Positions 9,298 through 19,023 are shown, numbered from the stretch's first letter. The stretch: DNA of 64,000 nt from Blastococcus sp. Marseille-P5729 (GCF_900292035.1 NZ_OMPO01000001.1:1681192-1745191); one strand, 5' to 3'. The notes: a model not told the origin generated them from the letters alone. Numbers and translations: made by a program.

Positions 9298-9596
9298 TTC
9301 GTCGCCTCCTTGACCCACAGGACCACGGATCGCTTGAGGACATCGCGCTCCATCCGGAGCTCGGCGACCTCGGCGCGGAGCCGCTTGAGCTCTTCCACGT
9401 CGTCCTTGGACAGCCCCCGGGTGCCCTCAGCGGCCTCGCGTGCACGGGCCACCCAGTTGCCCAGCGTGCCCTCGTTGACACCGAGGTCACGAGCGACCTG
9501 CGCGATCGGCTTGTCGGTCTCTTCGACGATCCGGACCGCCCCTTCACGGAACTCCCGGTCGTACTTCATTCGCTTCTCTGGCATCTCGATCCTCAT
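9294..9596 (-). CDS. IS3-family transposase OrfA (HTH plus leucine zipper)
   Basis: About 100 residues. The HTH_Tnp_1 domain (KYDREFREGAVRIVEET, then IAQVARDLGVNEGTLGNWV) recognises the IS ends. A C-terminal coiled coil (VEELKRLRAEVAELRMERDV) dimerises the protein. The ATG at 9596 is preferred over one 15 bases upstream because it begins the conserved part. It overlaps orfB by 4 bases. Confidence 0.9.
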   Translation of the reverse strand: MRIEMPEKRMKYDREFREGAVRIVEETDKPIAQVARDLGVNEGTLGNWVARAREAAEGTRGLSKDDVEELKRLRAEVAELRMERDVLKRSVVLWVKEATK

Positions 9597-9629
9597 TGTG
9601 GATGCCTCCACGGTCCGGGGGGAACCTCA

Positions 9630-11711
9630 GAGCACGTTGGTGTAGGCGTTGTCGTTGAGGCCTTCTCCCGGCGCGTCGGGGTAGCCGTCGTGGTACTCGT
9701 CCGGGCCCATGACGCCGTTGATGTGGAAGCGGTCCGTGTCGCGGTCGTAAGCGGCCAGGGCGGTGAAGAATCGCGCGACCTCGATGATGAGGTCCGCGCC
9801 GCGGCGTGCGAGCCAGGTGAGGTCGCCGGTCGCTTCGTAGTGCCTCCAGGCGTTGAGGGCGATAGCGAGGCCCACATGGCGCTGACGGTGAGAGTTGTCC
9901 GGCATCCACCGGCCCGAGCGGGGGTTGAACAGCTGTGTGGGGGTTTCCTCGCGCCCGTCGCTGCCGGACTGCCAGGGAAACATCGCCCCGGGCAGGCCCG
10001 CCTGTGTTGCGGCGCGGCGCGCGGCGCCCAGGCGACGCCAGCGGTAGTCCAGCAGTCCCCGGCTGACCTGTGGCAGGTGGGTGGTCAGCACCGGCAGCAC
10101 GAACAGCTCGTCCCAGAACACGTGCCCGCGGTAACCCTCCCCATGCAGCCCCCGGGCCGGAACGCCGGCGTCGAGGTCAGCGGTGTGCTCGGACAGCGTC
10201 TGCAGCAGATGGAACAGGTGCAGATTGAGCACGAGCCGGGTCTGCGTGTCGGCCTCCAGGTCCACTCCGAACCGCTCCCACAGCCGACCCCACGCCGCGA
10301 TATGCGGACCGAGAAGGTCCTCGAAGCGGGGCGGTGCCGCAGCCAACTCGGTGAGGGCGGCCAGGCGAGGGGAGGCGATCGCGGCGTCCCTGGACGTATA
10401 CACGGCGGCGGTCTTGCCCAGGGTGACCGCTTCCCCGTCCCGCACGGCCAGCTCGAGCACCAGATGGTGCCGCTGCGCGTCCTGCTCGAGGACCGCGCAC
10501 GGTACCGAACCGTTCACGGTGATGCCGGCCGCGACGGCGATGCGGACCTGGCTTTTCACGGTCTGGGCCTGCACCAGCAGGACGCCAGGCCCGGGCTGCT
10601 CGGCGCCGATGGTGTGCAGGTGGTGGTTGGCCAGCGCGGCGTCTTCGGCGACGTTGGCGTTGACGATCCCGGCATCGATACCCGAACGCACCCGCACCCG
10701 CCCACTCCAGCCCTCGGGAATGAGGGTGGTCTCCAGCGCCCCCAGGTGCGGGCGGGTCAAATCGACCAGGCGCCGCTGACGTAGCTGCAGCCGGCGCCCT
10801 GCGCTGTCGGTGAGCATCGCGGTTCGGGTCAGCAGACCCCGGCGCAGGTCCAGCTCGCGGTGCTCGTCGGAGGTGATCAGCCCGCCGGCGGACCACCACG
10901 GTTCTTCCTCGACAGCAAGGTCGAGGACCAGCCAGTTGGGGGCGTTGATGAGGTGCTCGTGCTCCACCTGGCGGCCGTGGATCGTGGAGAGCAACCGGTT
11001 GTAAACCCCGGCGAGGTAGGTCCCCGGGTAGTGCACCCCGTCCGCGGGATGCTCCGGTGCCGCCCCGCGGGTGCCGAGGTACCCGTTGCCGAGCGTGGTC
11101 AGTGCCTCGCGGTGGCCCTCATGGGCCGGGTCGAAGCCGGCGTAGCGCAGCCGCCACGGGTCCACACGCAGGGCGCCGAGGTCGAGCTGGGCGATATCCC
11201 CCACGACGAGGTCGGCTCCGGCGGCCTCGAGCTGGACGCGTTGCCCGGTGCGGGCGATCCCGACCACCAGCGCGAAACCGGCCCGTTTGGCGGCTCGGAT
11301 GCCGGCGGCGGTGTCCTCCACGGCCGCGGCTCGGGCCGCCGGGACACCAAGACGGCGGGCCGCCCGCAGGAACGTCTCGGTGTGCAGCCCTCCGGCCACT
11401 GGTGGTGCCGCGGTCGTTTCCACGACGTCGTACAGGCCGTCCAGCCCCGCCGCGCGCATCACCGCGTCCACGTGGGCCCGATCGCCGCCGGCGGCCAGGC
11501 CCACCGGCACCCGCCCGGCCCGTAACCGGCGCAGCAGGTGGGCGGCTCCGGGATACACGCGCACAGCCCCACCGACCGTGCTGGCTGTCCGGTCGCCCTC
11601 GGGCGGCGCGTCAAAATCATCCAGGACAACACCCTCCAGGGTCAGGATGACCGCCTCCTGCGGGGGCACCGCCCCCACCACGGTAGGGGCCGGTCCGGCG
11701 GCGCGTGTCAT
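9630..11711 (-). pseudogene. N-terminal part of HAD-GH65 fusion (kojibiose/trehalose/maltose phosphorylase-like), interrupted by IS
   Basis: 694 codons, then a stop supplied by the IS end. Residues about 1-210 are a HAD domain of the beta-phosphoglucomutase type (motif IV VEDTAAGIRAAKRAG). The nucleophile motif that should read DxDGV is T24-L-E26-GV, so HAD catalysis is probably lost. Residues about 215-694 are the GH65 N-terminal and catalytic domains, including the general-acid motif MGPDEYH and NAYTNV just before the break. GH65 enzymes phosphorolyse alpha-glucosides to give glucose-1-phosphate. Start ATG 11711 has GGGAG upstream. Directly downstream of the CPD-type ATPase on the same strand, so formerly part of the copper block. 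Confidence 0.9.
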
Positions 11712-11779
11712 GGTTCTCCCTTTTTCGAGGACGCGATCCCTCGCGCCTACTCGAGACACGGCCCGTCCTAAATCGCGTC

Positions 11780-14248
11780 CTAGCGGGTGCGGGCGGGCGC
11801 GGGTGCGGTGGGCTCGGGCGCCTCGGCGCGGTGCTGCGGGGTGGTGGGTGCCAGCGGCGTGGGCAGCCGCAGCCGCTTGAGCAGCAGGGCGTTGACGGTG
11901 ACGATGACCGTGGATCCGGACATCGACAGGGCGGCGATCTCCGGGCGCAGCATCAGCCCGAACGCGGGGTAGAACACCCCGGCGGCGATCGGCAGGGCGA
12001 TGACGTTGTAGCCGACCGCCCAGGCCAGGTTCTGCCGTTCCTTGCGTATGGTGCCCTTGCCGATGCGTAGCGCGACGGGCACATCGAGCGGGTCCGAGCG
12101 CATCAGGACGATGTCGGCGGTCTCGATCGCCACGTCCGTGCCCGCGCCGATCGCGATCCCGATGTCGGCCTGGGCCAAGGCCGGGGCGTCGTTGACGCCG
12201 TCACCGACCATGGCGACTGTTTTCCCTGCCCGCTGCAGCTCGACGATCTTCGCGGCCTTGTCCCCGGGCAGAACCTCGGCGATGACGGTGTCCAGGCCGA
12301 GCTGACCGGCGATCCGCTGGGCGGTGGCCTCGTTGTCACCGGTGAGCATGACGACCTCGATACCGGACGCGTGCAGGGCCGCCACGGCCGCGGCCGCGGT
12401 CTCGCGGGGCGCGTCGGCCAACGCGATCACCCCCGCACCTTGACCGTCGACGGCCACCAGGACCGCGGTGCGGCCTGCGGCCGCCAGATCGTCCCGCTGC
12501 GCGGCCAGGTCACCCAGCTCGACGTTCTCGGCGTCCATCAGGCGCCGGTTACCGACCAGGACCCGCCGGCCCTGGACCGTAGCGGTCGCTCCGTGCCCGG
12601 GGACGTTCTCAAAGTCGCTGGCCCTCAGCCCTGCGATGTCACGCTGGGCGGCGTACTCATAGATGGCGCGGGCCAGCGGGTGCTCAGACTCGTGCTCGAC
12701 GGCGGCCGCCAGGGACAGCATCTCGTCCGCGGGCATGGCGCGGGTGATCACGTCGGTGACCTCCGGTTCGCCCTTGGTCAGGGTGCCGGTCTTGTCCATC
12801 ACCACGGTATCGATCCGGGCCGTGCCCTCCAGGGCGGTGGCGTTCTTGAACAGCACCCCCCGCTGGGCACCGAGCCCGGTGCCGACCATGATGGCCGTCG
12901 GCGTGGCCAGACCCAGAGCGTCGGGGCAGGTGATGACCACCACCGTGATCGCGAAGAGCATCGCGGTAGCGAGGCCCGCGCCGGCGAGCATCCACACGGC
13001 GAAGGTCACCGTGCCGCCGATGAGGGCCACGAAGACCAACCACAACGCGGCCCGGTCGGCCAGACGCTGGCCCGGGGCCTTGGAGTTCTGTGCCTCCTGG
13101 ACCATCTTGACGATCTGCGCCAAGGCGGTGTCCTCGCCGACCTTGACCGCGCGTGCGCGCAGCGCACCGGTGGTGTTGATCGAGGCGCCGATCAGCTCAT
13201 CGCCCGGGGCCTTGGCCACCGGCAGGGATTCCCCAGTCACCATCGACTCGTCGACCTCGGACTCGCCCTGCTCCACCACCGCGTCGGTGGGGATCTTCGA
13301 GCCTGGCCGCACCAGCAGCAGGTCACCGACGACGACCTCAGCGGTGGGGATCTCGACGGTGGCGCCGTCTCGCACGACCAGCGCCCGCGACGGGGCCAGC
13401 TGCAGCAGGGTCCGTACCGCGTCGTTGGCGCCGCCACGGGCACGCATCTCCAGCCAGTGACCCAGCAGCACGAAGGTGGTCAGCACCACGGCCGCCTCGT
13501 AGAACACCTCACCGCCGCCGGTCAGGGTGATCACGAGACTGTAGAGCCACCCGGCACCGACGGCGACAGCGACCAGCACCATCATGTCCAGTGTTTTCGC
13601 GCGCAGCGCCCGGTAGGCGCCGTCGAAGAAGATCCACGCCGAGTAGAAGATGACCGGCCCGGACAGGATCAAGGTGAACACGTCGTCGCGTAGCCCGAAC
13701 ACCGTCGGCGGGTTCAGCCCCAGCACGTCGCGGCCGATCGGGGACCAGATCGTGATCGGGATCGACAGGATTAACGCGACCAGGAACCGGTTCCGCATGT
13801 CGCGGGCCATCTCCTGCACCGACCCCCCGCCGTGATGCCCGCCGTGTCCCATCACCGCCTGCGCAGAACGGTCGACCTCCTCACCGCCTCCAGGACCGGC
13901 ATGGGCGGTGTGGGCGTCCGCACCGACGCTGTCGAGGCGGTGGGCATCATGTGCCGGGCCGCCGCCGACCTCCCGCTGTGGGTCGCTGGTCGGTTCGCTC
14001 ATCGGGGCGCACACGTGCGCCGGCACCGACCGGCCCTGGCAGTGGTATCCGCATTCGGTGACCCAACCGGCCAGCTCGGCCACGGACGTCGTGTCGGGGT
14101 CGTAGGTGACCGTTGCGCTTTGCGCGACGGCGTTGGCCTCGACGCTCAGCACGCCGGGACGCGCCAGCAGGGTCTTCTCGATCACTGGCTCGGAGGTCGT
14201 CCAGTGCAGGCCGCCCACCTGCAGGACGGTGGTGTGGGGCGTTGTCAT
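11780..14248 (-). CDS. P1B-type heavy-metal ATPase with a CPD membrane motif
   Basis: 822 residues from ATG 14248. The N-terminal HMA-like domain has lost the CxxC pair (GLHWTTS where GMxCxxC is expected) but is followed by scattered Cys/His. A His-rich stretch (GHGGHHGG) precedes the membrane domain. The TGES actuator loop, DKTGTLTKG phosphorylation site, SEHPLA and [16 protein letters not shown] are all intact, so it should be an active pump. The TM6 metal site reads ITCPDALGLATP, with Asp where CPC or CPH is usual. The domain plan resembles CopB/CtpV-like exporters; copper is the likely ion from context. The gene lies between the type II GAPDH and HAD-GH65 genes. Confidence 0.92.
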   Translation of the reverse strand: MTTPHTTVLQVGGLHWTTSEPVIEKTLLARPGVLSVEANAVAQSATVTYDPDTTSVAELAGWVTECGYHCQGRSVPAHVCAPMSEPTSDPQREVGGGPAHDAHRLDSVGADAHTAHAGPGGGEEVDRSAQAVMGHGGHHGGGSVQEMARDMRNRFLVALILSIPITIWSPIGRDVLGLNPPTVFGLRDDVFTLILSGPVIFYSAWIFFDGAYRALRAKTLDMMVLVAVAVGAGWLYSLVITLTGGGEVFYEAAVVLTTFVLLGHWLEMRARGGANDAVRTLLQLAPSRALVVRDGATVEIPTAEVVVGDLLLVRPGSKIPTDAVVEQGESEVDESMVTGESLPVAKAPGDELIGASINTTGALRARAVKVGEDTALAQIVKMVQEAQNSKAPGQRLADRAALWLVFVALIGGTVTFAVWMLAGAGLATAMLFAITVVVITCPDALGLATPTAIMVGTGLGAQRGVLFKNATALEGTARIDTVVMDKTGTLTKGEPEVTDVITRAMPADEMLSLAAAVEHESEHPLARAIYEYAAQRDIAGLRASDFENVPGHGATATVQGRRVLVGNRRLMDAENVELGDLAAQRDDLAAAGRTAVLVAVDGQGAGVIALADAPRETAAAAVAALHASGIEVVMLTGDNEATAQRIAGQLGLDTVIAEVLPGDKAAKIVELQRAGKTVAMVGDGVNDAPALAQADIGIAIGAGTDVAIETADIVLMRSDPLDVPVALRIGKGTIRKERQNLAWAVGYNVIALPIAAGVFYPAFGLMLRPEIAALSMSGSTVIVTVNALLLKRLRLPTPLAPTTPQHRAEAPEPTAPAPARTR

Positions 14249-14306
14249 GCTCGGCTCTTCTCTCGGCCTCACCGGCCGCGTATACCTGACTGGTCGACGG
14301 GGTGTT

Positions 14307-15359
14307 CTAGTCGCGGACGGGGACGGCGGCGGGCAGGAACTCCCGACGCATCCCGAGGACATGGTCGGTCAGCGCGATCGAGGTCGCGCCGTCGGTCGCG
14401 GTGCCGGTCAGGGCTCGGATCGCGTCGATGGTCTCGGGCACGACGATGGCCTCGTTGTAGACCTGGTAGGTCAGGTAGGCCTCGTCGCCCTCGACGGTCA
14501 GGACGTCTTCCCACACCGCGACCTCCCACATGTCCCCGCGGGGGCGGCCCACATCACGCATCAGCTCGACCGTGGTGTTGAGCGCGGTCAGGCCGTCGGC
14601 CATCCGCACGAACGCGATCCGCGGTGCGGCCCGCAGCGCGGCCAGGACCTCCTCGCGGCTGGCCGGGCGGGTCAGCTGCAGGGTCCAGAAGTGACTGTGG
14701 GTCTGGGTATGGGCGGCCTTGGCCGCGATGGTCACCACGTCTAGGTCGGGCCGGACCGTGCGGGCGTCGGGGCCCTGGTGGGACGGGATGGCGGCCTCGG
14801 GCACCATCGTGTTCATGATGCCGCCCTGATGGGCCTCACCGGGGTCGGTGGCGCGCCGGATCAGCACGCCGCGGGCGCGGGCCAGCAGGCCGGCGTCCTG
14901 CAGCGCCCCGAGCACGCGCACGATGCTGGTGGTGTTGCAGGAGACCACTCGGGTCGTGTCGCGGCCCACCGCGGTGGCGTAGTTGGCTTGAGCGACGAAG
15001 GAATGCCCGGTGGTGGCGTGCGACTCCCCGCCCTGCAGGACCACCTTCACCCCCGCGGAGCGATAGAGCGGCAGGTTGGCGGCGGCGACCTTCTTCGGGG
15101 TCGTGTCCACCACGACGTCCACCTCCGCGAGCAGCTCGGCCAAGGTGCCGGACACCGGTATCCCCGCCCGGGTCATGCCCGCAGCGGCATCGTCGTTCGC
15201 GGCGAAGACGGTGATTCCCAGGCCCACGGCGGTGCGTACCCGCCAGTCCGTGGCGACGTCGGCGACCCCGACCAGGTCCATGTCCGGCATGGCGCGGACC
15301 GCATCGGCGACCCTCTTGCCGATCACTCCGTAGCCGTTGACGGCGACCTTCGTGTTCAT
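14307..15359 (-). CDS. Type II (archaeal-class) glyceraldehyde-3-phosphate dehydrogenase
   Basis: 350 residues. N-terminal Rossmann motif NGYGVIGKRVADAV; catalytic Cys141 in SCNTTS, the position and context of archaeal type II GAPDH rather than the bacterial GapA SCTTN block. The C-terminal part has HSHFWTLQL, typical of this class. Start ATG 15359 with GAGGAG upstream; the longer upstream frame is not coding. It catalyses oxidative phosphorylation of glyceraldehyde-3-phosphate with NAD(P)+. An archaeal-class enzyme between csoR and a copper ATPase is unexpected. GapA is a known copper-poisoned enzyme, so a backup role under copper is an attractive inference. Confidence 0.9.
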   Translation of the reverse strand: MNTKVAVNGYGVIGKRVADAVRAMPDMDLVGVADVATDWRVRTAVGLGITVFAANDDAAAGMTRAGIPVSGTLAELLAEVDVVVDTTPKKVAAANLPLYRSAGVKVVLQGGESHATTGHSFVAQANYATAVGRDTTRVVSCNTTSIVRVLGALQDAGLLARARGVLIRRATDPGEAHQGGIMNTMVPEAAIPSHQGPDARTVRPDLDVVTIAAKAAHTQTHSHFWTLQLTRPASREEVLAALRAAPRIAFVRMADGLTALNTTVELMRDVGRPRGDMWEVAVWEDVLTVEGDEAYLTYQVYNEAIVVPETIDAIRALTGTATDGATSIALTDHVLGMRREFLPAAVPVRD

Positions 15360-15445
15360 CACAACTCTCCTCGTTTCCAACCTTTGGGTTCTGCCATCGC
15401 CGCGCGGCCGGCACCTCCGATCAAGCGCCGGGCTCGGCGCGGGTC

Positions 15446-15724
15446 TTAGCTGCGGACCAGACGGGCGATGGCGTCGGTGGCTTCCTTGAGCTTGGCGTCC
15501 TGCCCGGGCCCACCGGCGCGGGCAGCCTCGATCAGGCAGTGACTCATGTGGTCCTCCAGCAGGGCCAGCGCCACGCACTGCAGGGCGCGGGAGACGGCGG
15601 CGACCTGCGTGAGGACATCGATGCAGTACTGGTCCTGCTCGACCATGCGGGCAATGCCACGGACCTGACCCTCGATCCGGTGCAGCCGGATGAGCAGCTG
15701 GCGTGTGCCCTCGGCATCGGTCAT
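15446..15724 (-). CDS. csoR: CsoR-family copper-sensing repressor
   Basis: 92-residue all-helical DUF156 protein. The Cu(I) ligand set is intact with CsoR spacing: Cys34 (QYCIDVL), His59 and Cys63 (DHMSHCLIEAA), matching the Cys36-His61-Cys65 triad of the mycobacterial protein. Start ATG 15724 has AGGAGG 8 bases upstream. It lies directly downstream of the cupredoxin-ATPase-YHS gene and upstream of the GAPDH gene. CsoR represses copper export genes until Cu(I) binds. Plausible targets are the operator-like boxes at 49731-49783 and the weaker site at 18633-18648. Confidence 0.95.
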   Translation of the reverse strand: MTDAEGTRQLLIRLHRIEGQVRGIARMVEQDQYCIDVLTQVAAVSRALQCVALALLEDHMSHCLIEAARAGGPGQDAKLKEATDAIARLVRS

Positions 15725-15798
15725 CGTGATCCTCCTTCGCGCGGGCCCCGTCCAGCGGCCTGCGCCTCGGGTGCGGTGGCCGCCACGGGGAAGGGTCC

Positions 15799-18561
15799 TC
15801 AGGGCGTCATCGAGGTGGCGTACCGGGCGGGGTCGCCGCGGAACGCTTCCGCGCACCCGGTGGAACAGAAGTAGTAGGTCTTCCCCGCGTGCTCGGTACT
15901 GGCCGCGGCCGACGCGGGCGTCACCTTCATCCCGCAGACGGGATCGGTGATCTCCTGAGGCCTTTCGGGCTTCTGGGACATGGTGGTCTCCGTTTCGTTC
16001 TCGTTGTCGTGTCCGACCTCGACCACCGGGTCGGTGGCAGGGACGTGGGTGACCTTAGGGACCGGGTGGGGTGTGAACGCGCGGAGCCGGTTGGCGTTGG
16101 CCACCACCGACAGCGAGGACAGGGCCATCGCGCCCGCCGCGATCACCGGGCTAAGGGTCCAGCCCAGCGCCGGGTACAGGACCCCGGCGGCGATCGGGAT
16201 GCCGATCGCGTTGTACATGAACGCGAACACCAGGTTCTGGCGGATGTTGCGCATGGTGGCCCGCGACAGGTCTACCGCGGTGACCAGCCCCCACAGCGCC
16301 CCGGAGATCAACGTGATGTCCGAGGACTCGATGGCCACATCGGTGCCGGTGCCGATCGCGGAGCCGACGTCGGCCTGGGCCAGCGCGGGCGCATCGTTGA
16401 TGCCGTCCCCCACCATGCCCACCACGCGGCCCTCGCTTTGCAGGCGCTTGACCTCGGCGGCCTTGTGCTCGGGCATCACCTCGGCCACCACCCGCGCGAT
16501 GCCGACCTGGCGAGCGATCGCGGCCGCGGTGGCGCGGTTATCCCCGGTCATCATCACCACGTCGATGCCACGAGCCCGTAACGCCGCCACGGCGGCAACC
16601 GACCCGTCCTTCAGGGTGTCGGCCACGCCGATTACCCCGGCGAAGCGCCCATCGACAACCGCGAACATCGGTGTCTTGCCGTCCGCGGCGAGCCGGTCGG
16701 CATCAGCGGTCTCGGGCCGCACGCCGGCACCGTCGAGTAGGCGGCGGTTACCCACCAGCACCTCGCGACCGTGCACCAGGGCACGCACGCCCTGCCCGGT
16801 GAGCGAGTCGAACCCGGTCGCCTCGGGCAGCTGCAGACCACGATCCTGGGCGCCGGCAACGATGGCCGCGGCCAGCGGATGCTCGGAGAAGCGTTCCACT
16901 GCCGCGACCAGCGTGAGCAGCTCGGTGTCGGTGAACCCCACCGCGGGCCGCACATCGGTCAGCGCGGGCGCGCCCTTGGTGATCGTGCCGGTCTTGTCCA
17001 GCACCACCGTGTCCAGCTTGTGCGCGGTCTCCAACGCCTCCGCCGACCGGATCAGGATGCCCGCCGTCGCGCCCTTGCCGGTGCCCACGGTGATCGACAG
17101 CGGGGTAGCCAGCCCAAGCGCGCACGGGCAGGCGATGATCAGCACCGACACCGCGGCCACGAGTGCGAAGATGAACGCCGGCGGCGGGCCCACCAGCGCC
17201 CACACCACGAACGTCCAGATGGCGATCCCGATGACCGCGGGCACGAAGTAGCTCGAGACCTGGTCCACCAGCCGTTGGATCGGCGCCTTGGATCCCTGAG
17301 CCTGCCGCACCAGGGTAATGATCTGGGCCAGCATCGTGTCGGCGCCGACCCGCGTGGCGGTGTACCGGAACGAGCCGATCTGGTTGATCGTGGCGCCAAT
17401 GACGTCATCGCCGGGTTTCTTTCTGACCGGGATCGGTTCACCGGTCACCATCGACTCGTCCACGGTGGAGGTGCCCTGCAGGACCTGCCCGTCCACCGGC
17501 AGCTTCTCCCCCGGACGCACCAGCACCACGTCACCGACGACGACCTCGCCGATGGGGACGTCCACCTCGCCGCCGCCGCGGACCACCAGGGCGGTGCGCG
17601 GCTGCAGGCCGATCAGTGTCCGAATCGCCTCCCCGGTGCCGGCCTTCGCCTTGGTCTCCAGCAACCTGCCCAACAGGATCAACGTGAGGATGACCCCGAC
17701 CGCCTCGTAATAGACCTCACGAGTCTGCGCAGGCAGCAGACCCGGCGCGAACGTCACCACCAGGCTGAACCCATACGCGGCGATCGTGCCCAGCGTGATC
17801 AGCGAGTTCATGTCCGCGGTGCGGTGCGACAACGCCAGCCAGCCGGTCTTGTGGATGGGCCAACCGGAGTAGAACATCACCGGGGTGATCAGCGCCAGCT
17901 GCACCCACGGGTTCATCAAGAACTGCGGCATCCACGAGAGGGTGAAGAACTCCATCCCCATCACCGCCACCACCACCGGCAGGCTCAACACGGCCCCGAC
18001 GATCACCCGGCGGCGCAGGTCCGTGATCTCCGCGGCCCGCTCCCGTTCCGCGGCATCCTCACCCCCCGAGTTCAGCGAGGCAACCGCCGCGGGCGCAGAG
18101 CCCTGCCCGTCGGAGGCGTGCCCGGCTGGTCGCTGCGCTACGGCCACAGCACCGCCGGCGGCCTCCCCCACGGCCTCAGCCGCGGGCTCACCGACCACCC
18201 GCACACGGCCATGAAGCATGTTCATCCCGCACGCGAACCCATACTCTCCCGGCGCGCCGGGCAGGAACTCCACCGCCGTGCTGGCGTATGCCGGTAGCGC
18301 CTGGTTGATCTTGAAATCGGGAAACACCACCCGCGAGGAGCAGTCCCCGCTTTCCTGCCGGTCGAACAGCACCCGGACCGGTACCCCGGACTGGACCTCG
18401 ATGACGTCCGGGCGGTAGCCGCCCTTGACCGTCACCGTCACCTCCTGGACCCCGCCGGCGACCTCGGCCCGATGCGACTTCTTCGGACCGAAGAAGTACC
18501 AGCCCAGCAGGACCGTCAGCACTCCTCCAGCACCGATGATCAGCCAGTCGAACACGCTCAT
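15799..18561 (-). CDS. Cu(I)-type P1B ATPase with N-terminal cupredoxin and C-terminal YHS domain
   Basis: 920 residues. An N-terminal membrane anchor ([18 protein letters not shown]) is followed by a cupredoxin-like domain, about 35-125, with Cys74 and a CGMNMLHG metal loop at 111. The P-type pump core follows: DESMVTGEP, the [10 protein letters not shown] metal site, [15 protein letters not shown] and [16 protein letters not shown]. The last 50 residues are a YHS domain ([20 protein letters not shown]). There is no classical HMA domain; the cupredoxin probably takes its place on the other side of the membrane. An in-frame ATG at 15981 with its own GGAG could also yield a free 60-residue YHS protein. 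First gene of the minus-strand copper block. Confidence 0.93.
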   Translation of the reverse strand: MSVFDWLIIGAGGVLTVLLGWYFFGPKKSHRAEVAGGVQEVTVTVKGGYRPDVIEVQSGVPVRVLFDRQESGDCSSRVVFPDFKINQALPAYASTAVEFLPGAPGEYGFACGMNMLHGRVRVVGEPAAEAVGEAAGGAVAVAQRPAGHASDGQGSAPAAVASLNSGGEDAAERERAAEITDLRRRVIVGAVLSLPVVVAVMGMEFFTLSWMPQFLMNPWVQLALITPVMFYSGWPIHKTGWLALSHRTADMNSLITLGTIAAYGFSLVVTFAPGLLPAQTREVYYEAVGVILTLILLGRLLETKAKAGTGEAIRTLIGLQPRTALVVRGGGEVDVPIGEVVVGDVVLVRPGEKLPVDGQVLQGTSTVDESMVTGEPIPVRKKPGDDVIGATINQIGSFRYTATRVGADTMLAQIITLVRQAQGSKAPIQRLVDQVSSYFVPAVIGIAIWTFVVWALVGPPPAFIFALVAAVSVLIIACPCALGLATPLSITVGTGKGATAGILIRSAEALETAHKLDTVVLDKTGTITKGAPALTDVRPAVGFTDTELLTLVAAVERFSEHPLAAAIVAGAQDRGLQLPEATGFDSLTGQGVRALVHGREVLVGNRRLLDGAGVRPETADADRLAADGKTPMFAVVDGRFAGVIGVADTLKDGSVAAVAALRARGIDVVMMTGDNRATAAAIARQVGIARVVAEVMPEHKAAEVKRLQSEGRVVGMVGDGINDAPALAQADVGSAIGTGTDVAIESSDITLISGALWGLVTAVDLSRATMRNIRQNLVFAFMYNAIGIPIAAGVLYPALGWTLSPVIAAGAMALSSLSVVANANRLRAFTPHPVPKVTHVPATDPVVEVGHDNENETETTMSQKPERPQEITDPVCGMKVTPASAAASTEHAGKTYYFCSTGCAEAFRGDPARYATSMTP

Positions 18562-18632
18562 CGCTCACACCTCCGCATAGATGCCGCCCGCCGCGCCGGG
18601 CACGCTTTCGACCCGGGAAGCGTGCCCCTGAG

Positions 18633-18648
18633 ATACCCCCACCCCGTA
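18633..18648 (-). promoter_or_regulatory. Possible CsoR half-operator upstream of cupredoxin-ATPase gene
   Basis: The minus strand reads TACGGGGTGGGGGTAT about 70 bases before the ATPase start. It resembles one half of a CsoR box (GGGG followed by TAT) but is not palindromic. Weak on its own; offered because the first gene of the csoR block would be expected to carry such a site. Confidence 0.3.
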
Positions 18649-18719
18649 CCAGAACCATGTAACCGCCCGAACATGTACCTCCGATCCCGTCACCGTCAAG
18701 ATCCGATGAAGTTTGATGG

Positions 18720-19023
18720 CGTTCATCGAAATTCCCCAGTGTTGCTCAGCGACATCCCTCACGGTCCGCGGATCGCGCACGGCGCCTGGTGGCTGCGCGA
18801 GTTCCCACGCGAAGATGTGCGCGCGTACGACGCGCTATGCGTCGTCGTGCTCGTACCAGAACTACCCGTACCCGCTGCGATCCGGCGGGCCCAGCCACCA
18901 CCAACATGAGTCCGTGCGGTGTACCTGCGCGTTGAACCTCACCCGGACGCTGTCCGGGTGGACCGGCACGCGCTCGAGCTCGGGCTCGGGCACTCCGTCG
19001 AGCGGGAGCGGCAGTTGCTGCAT
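18720..19023 (-). pseudogene. HNH endonuclease-like remnant with two in-frame amber codons
   Basis: From ATG 19023 the minus strand encodes about 50 residues ending CWWWLGPPDRSGYG, then TAG, FWYEHDDA, TAG, RVVRAHIFAWELA, after which similarity fades. The CWxW...GYGRFWY...RVxRAHxFAWELA pattern is that of small phage and plasmid HNH proteins, with the two ambers where Arg-like residues would stand. The C-terminal HNH zinc part is not found, so the gene is broken by stops and truncated. It lies 14 bases downstream of the small gene at 19037-19357. Confidence 0.6.

Larger units (their letters stand above)
8316..9629 (-). mobile_element. IS3-family insertion sequence with GAG target duplication
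   Basis: 1314 bp. The ends begin TGTGGTTCCCCCC (left, 8316) and TGAGGTTCCCCCC (right, read inward from 9629). The 22-bp imperfect terminal inverted repeat GGTTCCCCCCGRAYCGTGGA(GG) has two mismatches. Each end is flanked by GAG (8313-8315 and 9630-9632), a 3-bp target duplication typical of IS3. It carries orfA and orfB in minus orientation, and both look intact. The IS end itself supplies the TGA that stops the interrupted GH65 frame. Confidence 0.92.

Noticed and set aside
18565-18780. 71-codon minus-strand frame downstream of the HNH-like remnant
   Set aside because: It is the tail of the same degenerate frame after the second amber and shows no conserved segment.
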